Below are positions 35,194 to 43,434 of a DNA stretch of 43,434 nucleotides, one piece after another. The stretch covers positions 1 through 43,434 of the forward strand of contig NZ_QQBI01000027.1 of assembly GCF_004302915.1 (NCBI RefSeq). The letters are read 5' to 3'. The notes beneath the pieces are model-generated. The model was not told the DNA's origin, searched no databases, and was given only the letters and a program-made list of their open reading frames with translations. Every line of letters starts with the position of its first letter. Position 1 is the first letter of the stretch. Made by a program: the position numbers and the translations under genes. This DNA comes from Komagataeibacter xylinus. GTDB taxonomy: Bacteria > Pseudomonadota > Alphaproteobacteria > Acetobacterales > Acetobacteraceae.

Positions 35194-35240
35194 ATCGTAG
35201 CAGCCGGGTGCGATACGTCCATTGCGTAGAATTACGTAAT
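35194..35240 (-). promoter_or_regulatory. candidate urease promoter with tandem TACG(T/C)AAT sites
   Basis: On the minus strand TACGTAAT (35238-35231) and TACGCAAT (35228-35221) are direct repeats spaced 10 bp apart, one helical turn, with a further ACGTATC just downstream. They abut a weak promoter, TGGACG (35221-35216), 16-bp spacer, TACGAT (35199-35194) with TG in front. The ureD start is 25 nt further. The layout, weak -35 with phased boxes, fits activation by a bound regulator. Confidence 0.4.
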
Positions 35241-35261
35241 CCGCGCTACACGGCCACGAGC

Positions 35262-35328
35262 ATGCTTTTTTTCAACAAGGCCACGTTTTTGAAGGCTTTT
35301 TTTAAGTCTTCACCAGAAATTTTTTCAT
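35262..35328 (-). repeat. dispersed palindromic intergenic repeat, degenerate copy 6
   Basis: Read on the minus strand it gives GAAAAAATTTCTGGTGAAG, an A-run, CCTTCAAAAACGTGGCC and a GAAAAAAAGC end, the order of the copy at 14373-14457 with decayed arms. It lies between the end of the dehydratase gene... read in their shared minus direction, ahead of the ureD promoter, and could insulate it. Confidence 0.5.
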
Positions 35329-35336
35329 GCACGCGG

Positions 35337-36311
35337 TCAATCGGGCTGCGCGGCCTGAACCAGTTGGCCAAAGCGCATCATGTCCACATTCCCGCCCGAT
35401 ACAATCACGCCAATGCGCCTGCCCTGCCACCGGGGCGCTGCGGCAAGGGCGGCTGCCACGCCAAGGCAGCCGGTGGGCTCGACAACAATCTTCATCCGCT
35501 CAGCGACAAGGCGCATCGTGGCGACCAGGGCCGCGTCATCCACCGTGACAATTTCGCGCAGATAGCGGCGCATGATGGCAAAGGTCAGTGGCGAGACGGC
35601 AGTTGTCTGCGCGCCATCGGCAAGGGTATGGGGCACCGGAATCCGCACGATATGCCCAACAGCCAGTGACTGGCGCGCATCATCGCCCGCTGCCGGTTCC
35701 ACGCCGATCACGGCGCAGTCCGGTGCGACCTTACTGGCCACGAGCGCGCAGCCCGAGACCAGCCCGCCGCCACCAACGGGCACGAACAGCGCATCAAGCG
35801 GGCCGGTTTCCTCAAACAGTTCGAGTGCTGCCGTGCCCTGGCCTGCGATGATGTCGGGATGGTCGAAGGGGGGCAGAACGGTGGCCCCGCGCCCGTTGGC
35901 AATGGCAGTGGCTATTGCCTGGCGGTCCTGCGTGTAGCGGTCATAGAGAACCACTTCCGCGCCATAACCCTGTGTTGCGGCCCGTTTCATGGCCGGGGCA
36001 TCTTCAGGCATGACGATGATGGCGGGTATGCCTGCATCACGCGCCGCACTGGCCACGGCCTGCGCATGATTGCCCGATGAAAACGCCACCACACCGCGCT
36101 GCCTTGCGGCCTGCGGCAGGGCTGCGATGGCGTTTGCCGCGCCCCGGAACTTGAAAGCCCCCACGCGCTGGAAATTCTCGGCCTTGAAAAACAGCGTCGC
36201 GCCGCTTGTGCTATCGAGATACCGCGATGTCAGGACCGGCGTGCGATGCGCCTGCCCTTTGATCCGTGCTGCCGCCGCGACCACATCTGCAAATACCGGT
36301 AGTGACTGCAT
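35337..36311 (-). CDS. threonine/serine dehydratase-like PLP enzyme
   Basis: A 324-residue fold-type II PLP enzyme. The Schiff-base Lys54 is in VGAFKFRGA; the carboxylate loop SSGNHAQAV, the phosphate-binding GGGGLVSG and the C-terminal IVVSGGN-like loop (VIVSGGNVDMM) are clear. It has no ACT regulatory domain, so it fits the short catabolic threonine dehydratase, serine racemase or threo-3-hydroxyaspartate ammonia-lyase group. The substrate cannot be fixed from sequence. A good GGAGAGGGAG precedes the ATG. It has its own gap on both sides and is probably transcribed alone. Confidence 0.88.
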   Translation of the reverse strand: MQSLPVFADVVAAAARIKGQAHRTPVLTSRYLDSTSGATLFFKAENFQRVGAFKFRGAANAIAALPQAARQRGVVAFSSGNHAQAVASAARDAGIPAIIVMPEDAPAMKRAATQGYGAEVVLYDRYTQDRQAIATAIANGRGATVLPPFDHPDIIAGQGTAALELFEETGPLDALFVPVGGGGLVSGCALVASKVAPDCAVIGVEPAAGDDARQSLAVGHIVRIPVPHTLADGAQTTAVSPLTFAIMRRYLREIVTVDDAALVATMRLVAERMKIVVEPTGCLGVAAALAAAPRWQGRRIGVIVSGGNVDMMRFGQLVQAAQPD

Positions 36312-36391
36312 CGCTCCCTCTCCCCCAACATGGCTAGGCCATCAGCATGGCCCGGTTCTGTCGCGGCAGCCAGAAGCAATGTCAGGACGGC

Positions 36392-36415
36392 CGCTCCCAT
36401 CGCATGACGGGAGCG
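36392..36415 (-). terminator. hairpin downstream of the aldehyde dehydrogenase gene
   Basis: CGCTCCC (36392-36398) and GGGAGCG (36409-36415) form a perfect 7-bp stem with a 10-nt loop, 17 nt after the stop at 36432. There is no T-run, so its termination strength is uncertain. Confidence 0.45.
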
Positions 36416-36431
36416 ACCGGCGCCTGATGGC

Positions 36432-37802
36432 TCAGGGCGTATGGACGAGCTTACGGTTCAGGAATTCCTCGATGCCGAATTCCGAAAGTTCACGGCCATA
36501 GCCAGAGTTCTTGATGCCGCCAAACGGCAGGTCGGCCGCCGAGCCGGTCGCGCTGTTGATGAAGACCATGCCCGTATCGATCCGGGCGGCAACGCGGCGA
36601 CCACGTTCCACATCGCTGGTCTGGATGGAGCCGCCAAGGCCATAGGGCGAATCATTGGCCAGTGCTACGGCTTCATCCTCACTATCCACGGAATGGATGA
36701 TGGCGACGGGGCCAAAGATTTCCTGGTAGAAGATGGGGTTGTCCTTGGTCAGGTTGGTCAGGATCGCGGCCTTCATGAAGAAGCCCTCGCGCTCGATGCG
36801 CTTGCCACCCACAACAAGGTTTGCCCCGTGCGCCACGGCCTTTTCCACCTGGGCTACGGCATGTTCCATCGCCACCTGGCTGCTCATCGGGCCATGGGTC
36901 ACGCCCTGCTCGAGCGGGTCGCCGTATTTGAAATCATTGATCGCCACCTTGAGGCGCGAGGTGAATTCCTCAACGAGTGACTTGTGCACGATCATGCGCT
37001 TGGCTGCCGTGCAGACCTGGCCGTTATTGGACATGCGCGCCTGCACCGCAAGCGGCACGACCGTGTCGAGATCGGCATCATCAAGCACGATGAACGCGTC
37101 GGAACCGCCAAGTTCCATCGTGCTTTTCTTGAGCGCGCGGCCTGCCTGGCCAGCCACGGCGCTGCCGGCGCGCTCGCTGCCGGTCAGGGCGACGCCGCGG
37201 ATTTCGGGGCGCCCGATCAGTTTTTCCGACTGGTCATTGGTAATGAACAGGTTGGTATAGGCCCCTGCAGGCGCACCAGCCTCACGGAACAGCTCTTCAA
37301 ACGCCACGGCGCATTGCGGCACGCCCGGCGCGTGCTTGACCATGACCACATTGCCCGCCATCAGGTTGGGGGCTGCCACGCGGGCAAGCTGGTAATAGGG
37401 GAAGTTCCACGGCTCCACGCAGTAGATGATGCCCAGCGGCTCGCTGGTTACACAGGCATGACCCTGCGACACCGGCAGCTCGCGCGGGGCGAGGAAGGTC
37501 TCGGCCTTCTCGGCGTAATAGGCCAGGATATCGGCCGAAAGCGAGATCTCGGCAATGGCTTCGGGCAGGATCTTGCCCATTTCGATTGAAATCAGGCGCG
37601 CATGCTTTTCCTTGTCGCGGCGCAGGATCTCGGCTGCCTTGAGCATGATGTCACGCCGCTGGGCGATGGTGCGGCGGCGCCAGTCACCCTCCCAGAACTG
37701 ATGGGCGGTTTCGAGGCGTGCCAGCATTTCCTTGTCATCATGCAGGTCAAAGACCTTTTCCGTCTTGCCGGTGGCGGGATTAATGGTGCGATAGGGACTC
37801 AT
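36432..37802 (-). CDS. NAD(P)-dependent succinate-semialdehyde dehydrogenase-like aldehyde dehydrogenase
   Basis: A 456-residue aldehyde dehydrogenase. The catalytic Glu230 is in MELGGSDAFIVLDDADLD and Cys264 in NNGQVCTAAKR; the cofactor-binding PWNFPYYQLARVAAPNLMAGN and GSERAGSAVAG are present. The GSDAFIV context and length suit the Sad/GabD-like short group, which oxidises succinate semialdehyde in GABA or related pathways. Other small aldehydes are possible. AAGGA lies upstream of the ATG. No GABA transaminase is beside it. Confidence 0.88.
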   Translation of the reverse strand: MSPYRTINPATGKTEKVFDLHDDKEMLARLETAHQFWEGDWRRRTIAQRRDIMLKAAEILRRDKEKHARLISIEMGKILPEAIAEISLSADILAYYAEKAETFLAPRELPVSQGHACVTSEPLGIIYCVEPWNFPYYQLARVAAPNLMAGNVVMVKHAPGVPQCAVAFEELFREAGAPAGAYTNLFITNDQSEKLIGRPEIRGVALTGSERAGSAVAGQAGRALKKSTMELGGSDAFIVLDDADLDTVVPLAVQARMSNNGQVCTAAKRMIVHKSLVEEFTSRLKVAINDFKYGDPLEQGVTHGPMSSQVAMEHAVAQVEKAVAHGANLVVGGKRIEREGFFMKAAILTNLTKDNPIFYQEIFGPVAIIHSVDSEDEAVALANDSPYGLGGSIQTSDVERGRRVAARIDTGMVFINSATGSAADLPFGGIKNSGYGRELSEFGIEEFLNRKLVHTP

Positions 37803-38215
37803 GTCATCATATCCTTACAGGGTGCGGGCATGGATGGCGTTATAGCCGGGCAAGGGTTGGTGTTGTGTGAACGCGCCAACGGATTGCCACTCTTTGGTTG
37901 CAGATTGCGCCATGCCCTGCGTGTTGATGCAATGCTCCCTGTATCGTGACTATATTCCGCCGTAGCGTGTCAATGTCCGCGCCTGACAGGGCAGCCCTGC
38001 GCTCATGCACCTGTAAACGGGCTGGAATGGCTGGTTTCAGGGGGCTGGGCAGGCGCTTGCAGGGCGCATGGTGCGAGGTGGCATCACAAGAGTTTGAATT
38101 TGAGAGAAAGACCAGCGTATTCCACCTGCCCTGCACGATTCATGGGTATGAACGGCTGCCAGCCCACTTCATGTGCCAGCTCCAAACTGTTCCCTACAGG
38201 CAATGGCTGGGTTTA
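37803..38215. other. non-coding stretch
   Basis: About 410 bases with no supported gene. A plus frame (37946-38287) lacks a ribosome site and overlaps the real minus gene. From about 38080 the sequence turns less GC-rich, leading into the AT-rich small gene. Confidence 0.5.
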
Positions 38216-38621
38216 TCATTCGCCGTAAAGCTCATCCATCAGATGAGCGTAATCACCGTCTTTCATAACAGGACGCCACCCGGATGATGGATAAAACATG
38301 TTCAGATCCAATATCTGATACATATCATCCGAAATATGCACGATCGATATTTCTCCGTTTGCATAGTGAAGATATTGCCCTCCCGTGCCGGCCGGAACCC
38401 TTTCGTCAATCAATCCTATATCCCATTCGAATACAATGCCGGTCGCAGGCTGTAGAGGAACCTTGAATTCTATTTCAAAATTATGTGATATTTTACATAA
38501 GCAGGGAATAAACTTCTGCTCAATAATAATTTCCGATATACAGTTTTCAGGGAACGATATTTTTAATTTCAATACCAAGATCCATATATAATTGCGCCAA
38601 TATATGATTTTGTCTCTTCAT
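38216..38621 (-). pseudogene. small AT-rich gene, probably frameshifted
   Basis: A minus-strand frame (38578-38216, 120 codons) encodes an acidic protein with ISDDMYQILDLNMFYPSSGWRP near its end. It is AT-rich unlike its neighbours and has no ATG, only a TTG at 38578 without a ribosome site. An ATG at 38621 opens another frame, MKRQNHILAQLYMDLGIEIKNIVP, that stops at a CCC-TGA. Removing one C of that CCC joins both frames as ...IVPENCISEII.... So a one-base frameshift, or a sequencing error, is likely. The rebuilt product would be about 134 residues. Its N-terminus loosely recalls small immunity-type proteins (YezG-like pattern), which is a weak guess. The function is unknown. Confidence 0.5.
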
Positions 38622-38651
38622 CCCCCTGATAACAGGAACATCATCAGGGGG
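38622..38651 (-). terminator. hairpin after the aldo-keto reductase gene
   Basis: CCCCCTGAT (38622-38630) and ATCAGGGGG (38643-38651) form a perfect 9-bp stem with a 12-nt loop, 22 nt past the reductase stop (38673). It directly abuts the ATG at 38621, so it may also block translation of the small gene behind it. No T-run follows. Confidence 0.6.
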
Positions 38652-38672
38652 CATGTCGGGTGGCAAAAATGG

Positions 38673-39719
38673 TCAGGGCGCAGGATTGCAATGCACCTGA
38701 TGGATCGCGTTGATCTTGGCCTCGAGTTCCGGCGTAATGACCAGGTCAACCGAACCGAGAATGGTCCTGAGCTGTTCGATACTCGTGGCGCCAATGATGT
38801 TCGAGGTCACGAACGGTCGCGACGTGACAAAGGCAATGGCCATCTGCACCGGGTCGATCCCTTCCGCTTTTGCCAGCGCGATATAGGCGCTGACCGCTTC
38901 TTCCACGCCCGGCTTCTCGTAGCGCTGGGCGCGGTTGAACAGCGTGGTGCGCGCACCTGCCGGTCGCGCGCCGTTCAGGTATTTGCCGGTCAGGTAGCCC
39001 TGCGCCAGGGGCGAATAGGCCAGCAGGCCCACCTTCTCGCGCAGGGCGATCTCGGCCAGGCCGATCTCGAAGGTGCGGTTGATGAGGTTATAGGCATTCT
39101 GGATCGACACCACGCGCGGCGCGCCATGGCGGGATTCGGCCAGATATTGCGAAACACCCCATGCCGTCTCGTTAGAGAGGCCGATATGGCGGATCTTGCC
39201 CTCGCGCACCAGGTCGCCCAGCACGCCCAGCGTCTCGGCAATGGGCACCTCGTCAGCCTCGGGCAGGGCGGTGAATGTTGTGCCCCCTGCCCCGAACAGC
39301 CCCAGCTTGCGGTCCGGCCAGTGCAACTGGTACAGGTCGATGTAATCCGTGCCAAGCCGGCGCAGCGAGCCATCAAGCGCGTAACGGATCTGCCTGGGCG
39401 TCAGCCGGGTTTCCTCCCCGCCGGGGCGGAACCATGGCGATGTGCCCCGACCCACCACCTTGCTGGCAATGACCAGCCGGTCACGGCCGCCACGCGCCTT
39501 GAGCCAGGTGCCGATGATGGTTTCGGTAGCACCCTGGGTCTCGGCACGGGGCGGGATGGAATAAAGCTCGGCGGTATCGATGAAGTTGATGCCGTGATCA
39601 AGTGCGAGATCAAGCTGGGCGTGGCCTTCGGCTTCCGTATTCTGCTGACCGAAGGTCATGGTGCCAAGACAGATCTCACTGACCATGATGCCAGTGCGAC
39701 CGAGTTCACGTTGCTGCAT
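38673..39719 (-). CDS. aldo-keto reductase
   Basis: A 348-residue NADPH-dependent oxidoreductase of the Tas/YajO-like aldo-keto reductase group. The catalytic tetrad is visible: Asp48 and Tyr53 (FIDTAELYS), Lys87 (VIASKVVG), and His in YQLHWPDRK. Cofactor binding is shown by GLSNETAWGV, VVSIQNAYNL and IGATSIEQL. The start at 39719 gives the standard MQQRELGRTG N-terminus; upstream residues of the longer frame look non-native. It probably reduces small aldehydes or ketones, and the substrate is unknown. It is likely monocistronic. Confidence 0.92.
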   Translation of the reverse strand: MQQRELGRTGIMVSEICLGTMTFGQQNTEAEGHAQLDLALDHGINFIDTAELYSIPPRAETQGATETIIGTWLKARGGRDRLVIASKVVGRGTSPWFRPGGEETRLTPRQIRYALDGSLRRLGTDYIDLYQLHWPDRKLGLFGAGGTTFTALPEADEVPIAETLGVLGDLVREGKIRHIGLSNETAWGVSQYLAESRHGAPRVVSIQNAYNLINRTFEIGLAEIALREKVGLLAYSPLAQGYLTGKYLNGARPAGARTTLFNRAQRYEKPGVEEAVSAYIALAKAEGIDPVQMAIAFVTSRPFVTSNIIGATSIEQLRTILGSVDLVITPELEAKINAIHQVHCNPAP

Positions 39720-39834
39720 GTAAAAAACCTGCCTGGTTGATGGGGCGCGGCACGGGCCGTCTGTCAGGGCAAGTGTTGCAAAAGACAGACGGTAGCGCAA
39801 TCACGCAGGGCCAGGCAGGGATCAGGCAGGCGCT

Positions 39835-40548
39835 TCAGTCAAACGTGCCGCCACGGGGGCGGATGATGGGCAGGATATTGCCGGTAACAGAGTAATAGAC
39901 GCGCTCGGAGATATTGGTGGCGTGGTCACCAATGCGTTCAAGGTTCTTGGCAATGAACAGCAGGTGGGTGCACGGGCCGATATTGCGCGGGTCTTCCATC
40001 ATGTAGGTCACGAGTTCGCGGAAGAGCGACACATAGAGTTCATCCACCGCCGTATCGGACTGCCAGACAATGCGCGCGAGTTCGGGGTCGCGCTGGTCCA
40101 TCGCATCGATAGTGCGGCGCAGGTTTTCCTGCACCAGCCGGCCCATGCTGTGCAGCCCCGTAAGTGATATGGGGCATGACAGCAGTTCGTTGCGCATGGC
40201 CCGGCGCGCGATGGAGGCCGCACAATCCCCGATCCGCTCAAGGTCGCCCGACATTTTCAGCGCCGCCACCACCTCGCGCAGGTCGCCCGCCATGGGCGCG
40301 CGCAGGGCCAGCAGGCGGATGACCAGCGCCTCGGTCTGGCGTTCGAGTTCATCGACATGCGGGTCCATTTCCGGCGCGTCGAGGGCTGCGACCTCATCAT
40401 GCTCGACCACCGCCGTAATGGCCTGCGCCACCTGGCGCTCGACCATGCCGCCCATCTTGTTGATGAGCGAACGAAGCTGTTCAAGTTCCTGTTCGTAACT
40501 CTGAACAGTGTGCATTGATTCCTGTGGCATCATCACGTCTTTCGTCAT
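39835..40548 (-). CDS. phoU: phosphate signalling protein PhoU
   Basis: A 237-residue helical-bundle protein with two PhoU repeats (about 15-105 and 120-220), each carrying metal-binding acidic motifs (MSGDLERIGDCAASIAR and KNLERIGDHATNISERVYY). It links the Pst transporter to the PhoR/PhoB system and represses the Pho regulon when phosphate is plentiful. The ATG at 40548 overlaps the pstB TGA (TGATG); a TTG one codon earlier is not preferred. It is the last gene of pstCAB-phoU. Confidence 0.95.
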   Translation of the reverse strand: MTKDVMMPQESMHTVQSYEQELEQLRSLINKMGGMVERQVAQAITAVVEHDEVAALDAPEMDPHVDELERQTEALVIRLLALRAPMAGDLREVVAALKMSGDLERIGDCAASIARRAMRNELLSCPISLTGLHSMGRLVQENLRRTIDAMDQRDPELARIVWQSDTAVDELYVSLFRELVTYMMEDPRNIGPCTHLLFIAKNLERIGDHATNISERVYYSVTGNILPIIRPRGGTFD

Positions 40549-41348
40549 CAACCGAAGCGGCCGGTAATGTAATCCTGGGTGCGTTTTTCATGCGGTGCGG
40601 TGAACATCTTGTCCGCCGTGTCCACTTCAACCAGTTCGCCCATATAGAAAAAGGCTACGCGATCCGCGCAGCGGGCCGCCTGCTGGAGGTTGTGGGTGAC
40701 GATGGCAATCGAGAATTCCTGCTTGAGCTCATCAAGCAGTTCCTCGATCCGGGCAGTCGAGATCGGGTCGAGCGCGCTGGTCGGTTCATCCAGCAGGATG
40801 ATCTCGGGCCGGGTGGCAATGGTGCGCGCAATGCACAGGCGCTGCTGCTGCCCGCCCGACAGGGCGGCGGCGGAGGCATTGAGCCGATCCTTGACCTCGC
40901 CCCACAGGGCCACGCGGCGCAGCACGTTCTCCACGCGCTGGTCCATGTCAGCGCGTGAGAGGCGCTCATGCAGCCGCACGCCAAAGGCGATGTTGTCATA
41001 GATCGACATGGGGAACGGCGTGGGCTTCTGGAACACCATGCCAATGCGCGAGCGCAGCACGTTCACGTCGATGCCGGGCGAGAGGATGTTGCGACCATCG
41101 AACAGCACCTCGCCCATGGCGCGCTGGCCGGGGTAGAGGTCATACATGCGGTTGAGGATGCGCAGCAGCGTTGACTTGCCACACCCCGAAGGCCCGATCA
41201 TGCCAGTCACCTGCCGGGTGGGGAAATCAAGCGAGATGCCGCGCAGCGCATGGTTTTCGCCATACCAGAAATCAAGGTTGCGGATGGCGATGGCCGGGAC
41301 CGACGACTGTGCCGGGGCGGGCCTGTTATCCATGGTGAGGGTATTCAT
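40548..41348 (-). CDS. pstB: phosphate ABC transporter ATPase PstB
   Basis: A 266-residue ATPase: Walker [27 protein letters not shown] typical of PstB, signature [16 protein letters not shown], and Walker [26 protein letters not shown] allows two starts (41348 or 41333). The start overlaps the pstA stop. Confidence 0.96.
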   Translation of the reverse strand: MNTLTMDNRPAPAQSSVPAIAIRNLDFWYGENHALRGISLDFPTRQVTGMIGPSGCGKSTLLRILNRMYDLYPGQRAMGEVLFDGRNILSPGIDVNVLRSRIGMVFQKPTPFPMSIYDNIAFGVRLHERLSRADMDQRVENVLRRVALWGEVKDRLNASAAALSGGQQQRLCIARTIATRPEIILLDEPTSALDPISTARIEELLDELKQEFSIAIVTHNLQQAARCADRVAFFYMGELVEVDTADKMFTAPHEKRTQDYITGRFG

Positions 41349-42241
41349 GATGATGCGGTTCCATTACGCGAGAGCCACCAGCGGGCGAAGATGTTGGTTG
41401 CCAGCACCGCAACCGTAATCAGCAGCGCGCCGGTCCAGGCCATCTGCACCCAGTCATCATAGGCCGAACCGGCATATTGATAGATGGTGACAGGCAGGCT
41501 CGCCATCGGCGCGTTGAGGTTGGTGGACCAGTTCAGGTTGCCAAGCGAGGTGAAGAGCAGAGGCGCCGTCTCGCCCGAGATGCGGGCCAGTGCCAGCAGG
41601 ATGCCGGTCATGATGCCGCCGCGCGCCGCGCGCAGGCAGATGCTCACGATCACCCGCCACCCCGGCGCGCCCAGCGCATAGGCCGCCTCGCGCATGGCGC
41701 GGGGCACGAGGTGCAGCATGTCTTCGGTCGTGCGCACCACGATGGGAATGAACAGGATGGCCAGCGCCAGCGTGCCCGCAATGCCCGAGAAATGCCCCGC
41801 GGGCTCCACCACCACCAGGTAGACGAACAGCCCGACAAGGATGGAAGGCACGGACAGCATCATGTCCGACACAAAGCGCACGAACGAGACAATCTTGCCG
41901 TCATGGCTGAATTCCGACAGGTAGATGCCAGTCAGCATGCCAATGGGCGTGCCGAGCAGGGCGGCGAGCAGGGTCTGCTCGCAACTGCCGATAATGGCGT
42001 TGGCAAGCCCGCCCCCGCTGCCGGGAGCTGCCGTGCTGTGCACGAAGGTTGCAAGCGACAGCCCCGCCGCGCCGCGCGTGACCAGCGTCCATAAGATCGA
42101 GAACAGCAGGAACAGGACAACCACGGTGGCGATGGCGCACAGCACGTTGACCAGCCGCTCGACAATCCTGCGCCGCACGGCCTGCGCGCCACCGCGCTGC
42201 CACCCGTCGGTGGCCACGGCCTGTACTTTCTGGGCTGACAT
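41345..42241 (-). CDS. pstA: phosphate ABC transporter permease PstA
   Basis: A 298-residue inner-membrane permease with about six helices. Typical are [36 protein letters not shown] and [20 protein letters not shown]; the coupling loop has [31 protein letters not shown]. It pairs with PstC; 14 nt separate the genes. Confidence 0.95.
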   Translation of the reverse strand: MSAQKVQAVATDGWQRGGAQAVRRRIVERLVNVLCAIATVVVLFLLFSILWTLVTRGAAGLSLATFVHSTAAPGSGGGLANAIIGSCEQTLLAALLGTPIGMLTGIYLSEFSHDGKIVSFVRFVSDMMLSVPSILVGLFVYLVVVEPAGHFSGIAGTLALAILFIPIVVRTTEDMLHLVPRAMREAAYALGAPGWRVIVSICLRAARGGIMTGILLALARISGETAPLLFTSLGNLNWSTNLNAPMASLPVTIYQYAGSAYDDWVQMAWTGALLITVAVLATNIFARWWLSRNGTASS

Positions 42242-42255
42242 GTAAGGCTACTTCC

Positions 42256-43233
42256 CTAGTTCTTTATGCCGCGCTGGAGGAACATGCGCGAGCAGGCCAA
42301 GGTAATGAATGAAATGACCATCAGGATCGCGCCCAGCGCCAGCAGCGCGGAGAGCTTGAGGCTGCCGGCCGAACTTTCGGGGAACTCAAGCGCAATCAGC
42401 GAGGCGATGGTGTTGCCCGGCGCGAACAGCGACCAGCCCAGCCGGTTGCTGTTGCCAATGACAAAGGTCACGGCCATCGTCTCGCCCAAAGCGCGGCCCG
42501 TGCCCAGCATGATGCCGCCCATCACCGCCTGCCGCGACCACGGCAGCACCACCTTGCGCATCACCTCCCACCGGGTCGCCCCCAGGCCAAAGGCGCTTTC
42601 CTTCAGCACGGTGGGGATGGAGACGAACACATCGGCCATGACCGAGCAGATGAAGGGCGTGACCATGATGGCCAGGATGAGGCCGCCGGTCAGCAGCCCC
42701 GTGCCATAGGGCGCGCCACGGAACAGCAGCCCGATGCCCGGCACATGGCCCAGATAGTGCGTGGCCACCGGCTCGACATAATGCGCCATGAACGGCACCA
42801 CGATGAAGAACCCCCACATGCCGAAGATGATGGACGGCACGGCGGCGAGAAGCTGCACGGCCGTCTCGATCACACGGGCGAGTGCCGGGGGCGCCATTTC
42901 AACCAGCCAGAACGCCACGCCAAAGGCGAAGGGCACGGCAAACACAAGGGCTACGACCGTTGTGACCAGCGTGCCGAAAATGGATGTCGCCGCGCCAAAA
43001 TTGTGCGTAATGGGGTTCCATGCCTTGCTGGTGATGAACCCCGGCCCGAAGGTGGCAAAAGCCTGCCACCCGCCACTGACCAGCACGATGATGATGCCCG
43101 CCATGACCAGCAGGATGGACCACCCGGCCAGCCGGGCCAGCACGCCAAAGGCGATATCGCCCGCATTGCCCCCTGCGCTGCGCCCGGAGGCGGCCGCGCC
43201 AGGGCCTGTGGTGGTGGATGGCACTTCCATCAT
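42256..43233 (-). CDS. pstC: phosphate ABC transporter permease PstC
   Basis: A 325-residue permease with six helices. FAVPFAFGVAFWLVEMAPP, AVPSIIFGMWGFFIVVP and TPFICSVMADVFVSIPTVLKESAFGLGATRWEV are PstC hallmarks. The ATG at 43233 is preferred over 43251 because AGGA lies 5 nt before it; the upstream ATG has no ribosome site. It is first in the operon; pstS, which often precedes it, is not in the 180 bases left of the window. Confidence 0.94.
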   Translation of the reverse strand: MMEVPSTTTGPGAAASGRSAGGNAGDIAFGVLARLAGWSILLVMAGIIIVLVSGGWQAFATFGPGFITSKAWNPITHNFGAATSIFGTLVTTVVALVFAVPFAFGVAFWLVEMAPPALARVIETAVQLLAAVPSIIFGMWGFFIVVPFMAHYVEPVATHYLGHVPGIGLLFRGAPYGTGLLTGGLILAIMVTPFICSVMADVFVSIPTVLKESAFGLGATRWEVMRKVVLPWSRQAVMGGIMLGTGRALGETMAVTFVIGNSNRLGWSLFAPGNTIASLIALEFPESSAGSLKLSALLALGAILMVISFITLACSRMFLQRGIKN

Positions 43234-43314
43234 GTAGTTCCTGATATGCATGACATGAATGCAGCACTAAGCGGATTAACTGACTCGTGACAATAATAAC
43301 GTGCGGCATTTTTC

Positions 43315-43332
43315 ATGAAGTTTTTATGACAC
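43315..43332 (-). promoter_or_regulatory. candidate Pho box upstream of pstC
   Basis: On the minus strand GTGTCAT-AAAA-ACTTCAT has the 11-bp repeat spacing of the PhoB box (CTGTCAT-N4-CTGTCAT). The first half matches 6/7, the second 4/7. It lies about 82 bp before the chosen pstC start, as expected for PhoB activation. Confidence 0.4.
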
Positions 43333-43434
43333 CTGCCATTACATGCATGTGTGCCTGACTGTCTGAATCAAAAAGCGACCTGATTGATTTTCCGCAGCAC
43401 TCTGCGGATATGAGCGATCATAAGCCAAGCTTCA

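Noticed and set aside
37946-38287. A plus-strand 113-codon frame before the small AT-rich gene
   Set aside because: No ribosome site or recognisable domain, and its end overlaps the minus-strand gene, which has the more protein-like composition.
43392-43407. CCGCAG-CACT-CTGCGG hairpin near the right edge as a terminator
   Set aside because: The stem is only 6 bp and the flank on the minus strand is A-rich rather than T-rich, so it does not fit a terminator for either direction.

Overview
The window looks like chromosome of an acetic acid bacterium (Acetobacteraceae, most likely Komagataeibacter/Gluconacetobacter or a close relative). This rests on high GC, strongly GC-ending codons, alphaproteobacterial gene families, and a dispersed intergenic palindromic element built around GAAGCTTTTT/AAAAAGCTTC hairpins that I associate with this group. 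No rRNA, tRNA or CRISPR array was seen.

Layout. 1-1904: end of a Pro/Tyr-rich protein, a tiny coupled ORF, a DJ-1/PfpI-type protein and a membrane protein. 1905-3490: an AT-rich island with a strong terminator, a stand-alone PD-(D/E)XK (HsdR N-terminal-like) nuclease and a probable IS5-type transposase remnant. 3699-5697: three overlapping inner-membrane genes including a PepSY-TM protein, of the kind found in iron-uptake loci. 5742-6158 (minus): a Gly-rich secreted protein. 6891-14363: one plus-strand operon with a TonB-dependent receptor, a peptide/nickel-type binding protein, two permeases and a fused double ATPase. It converges on a minus-strand LysR regulator and a flavin monooxygenase (14495-17013). 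Together these look like an uptake-and-oxidation system for an unknown substrate.

17297-35240 is a urea locus. urtABCDE plus a NiCoT nickel/cobalt permease form one minus-strand operon. Divergent from it runs a hybrid histidine kinase whose sensor is a permease-like membrane domain, translationally coupled to a LuxR-type response regulator. Next come a porin with a small secreted protein, and the complete urease operon ureDABCEFG. The genes would cover outer-membrane passage, ABC import, nickel supply, hydrolysis and probably sensing of urea. TACGCA-like half-sites in the urtA/kinase gap, before the porin and before ureD suggest shared control.

35337-39719 holds minus-strand metabolic genes (threonine/serine dehydratase-like, succinate-semialdehyde dehydrogenase-like, aldo-keto reductase) and a small AT-rich, possibly frameshifted gene. 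39835-43233 is the phosphate operon pstC-pstA-pstB-phoU (minus) with a candidate Pho box upstream; pstS is not in the window.
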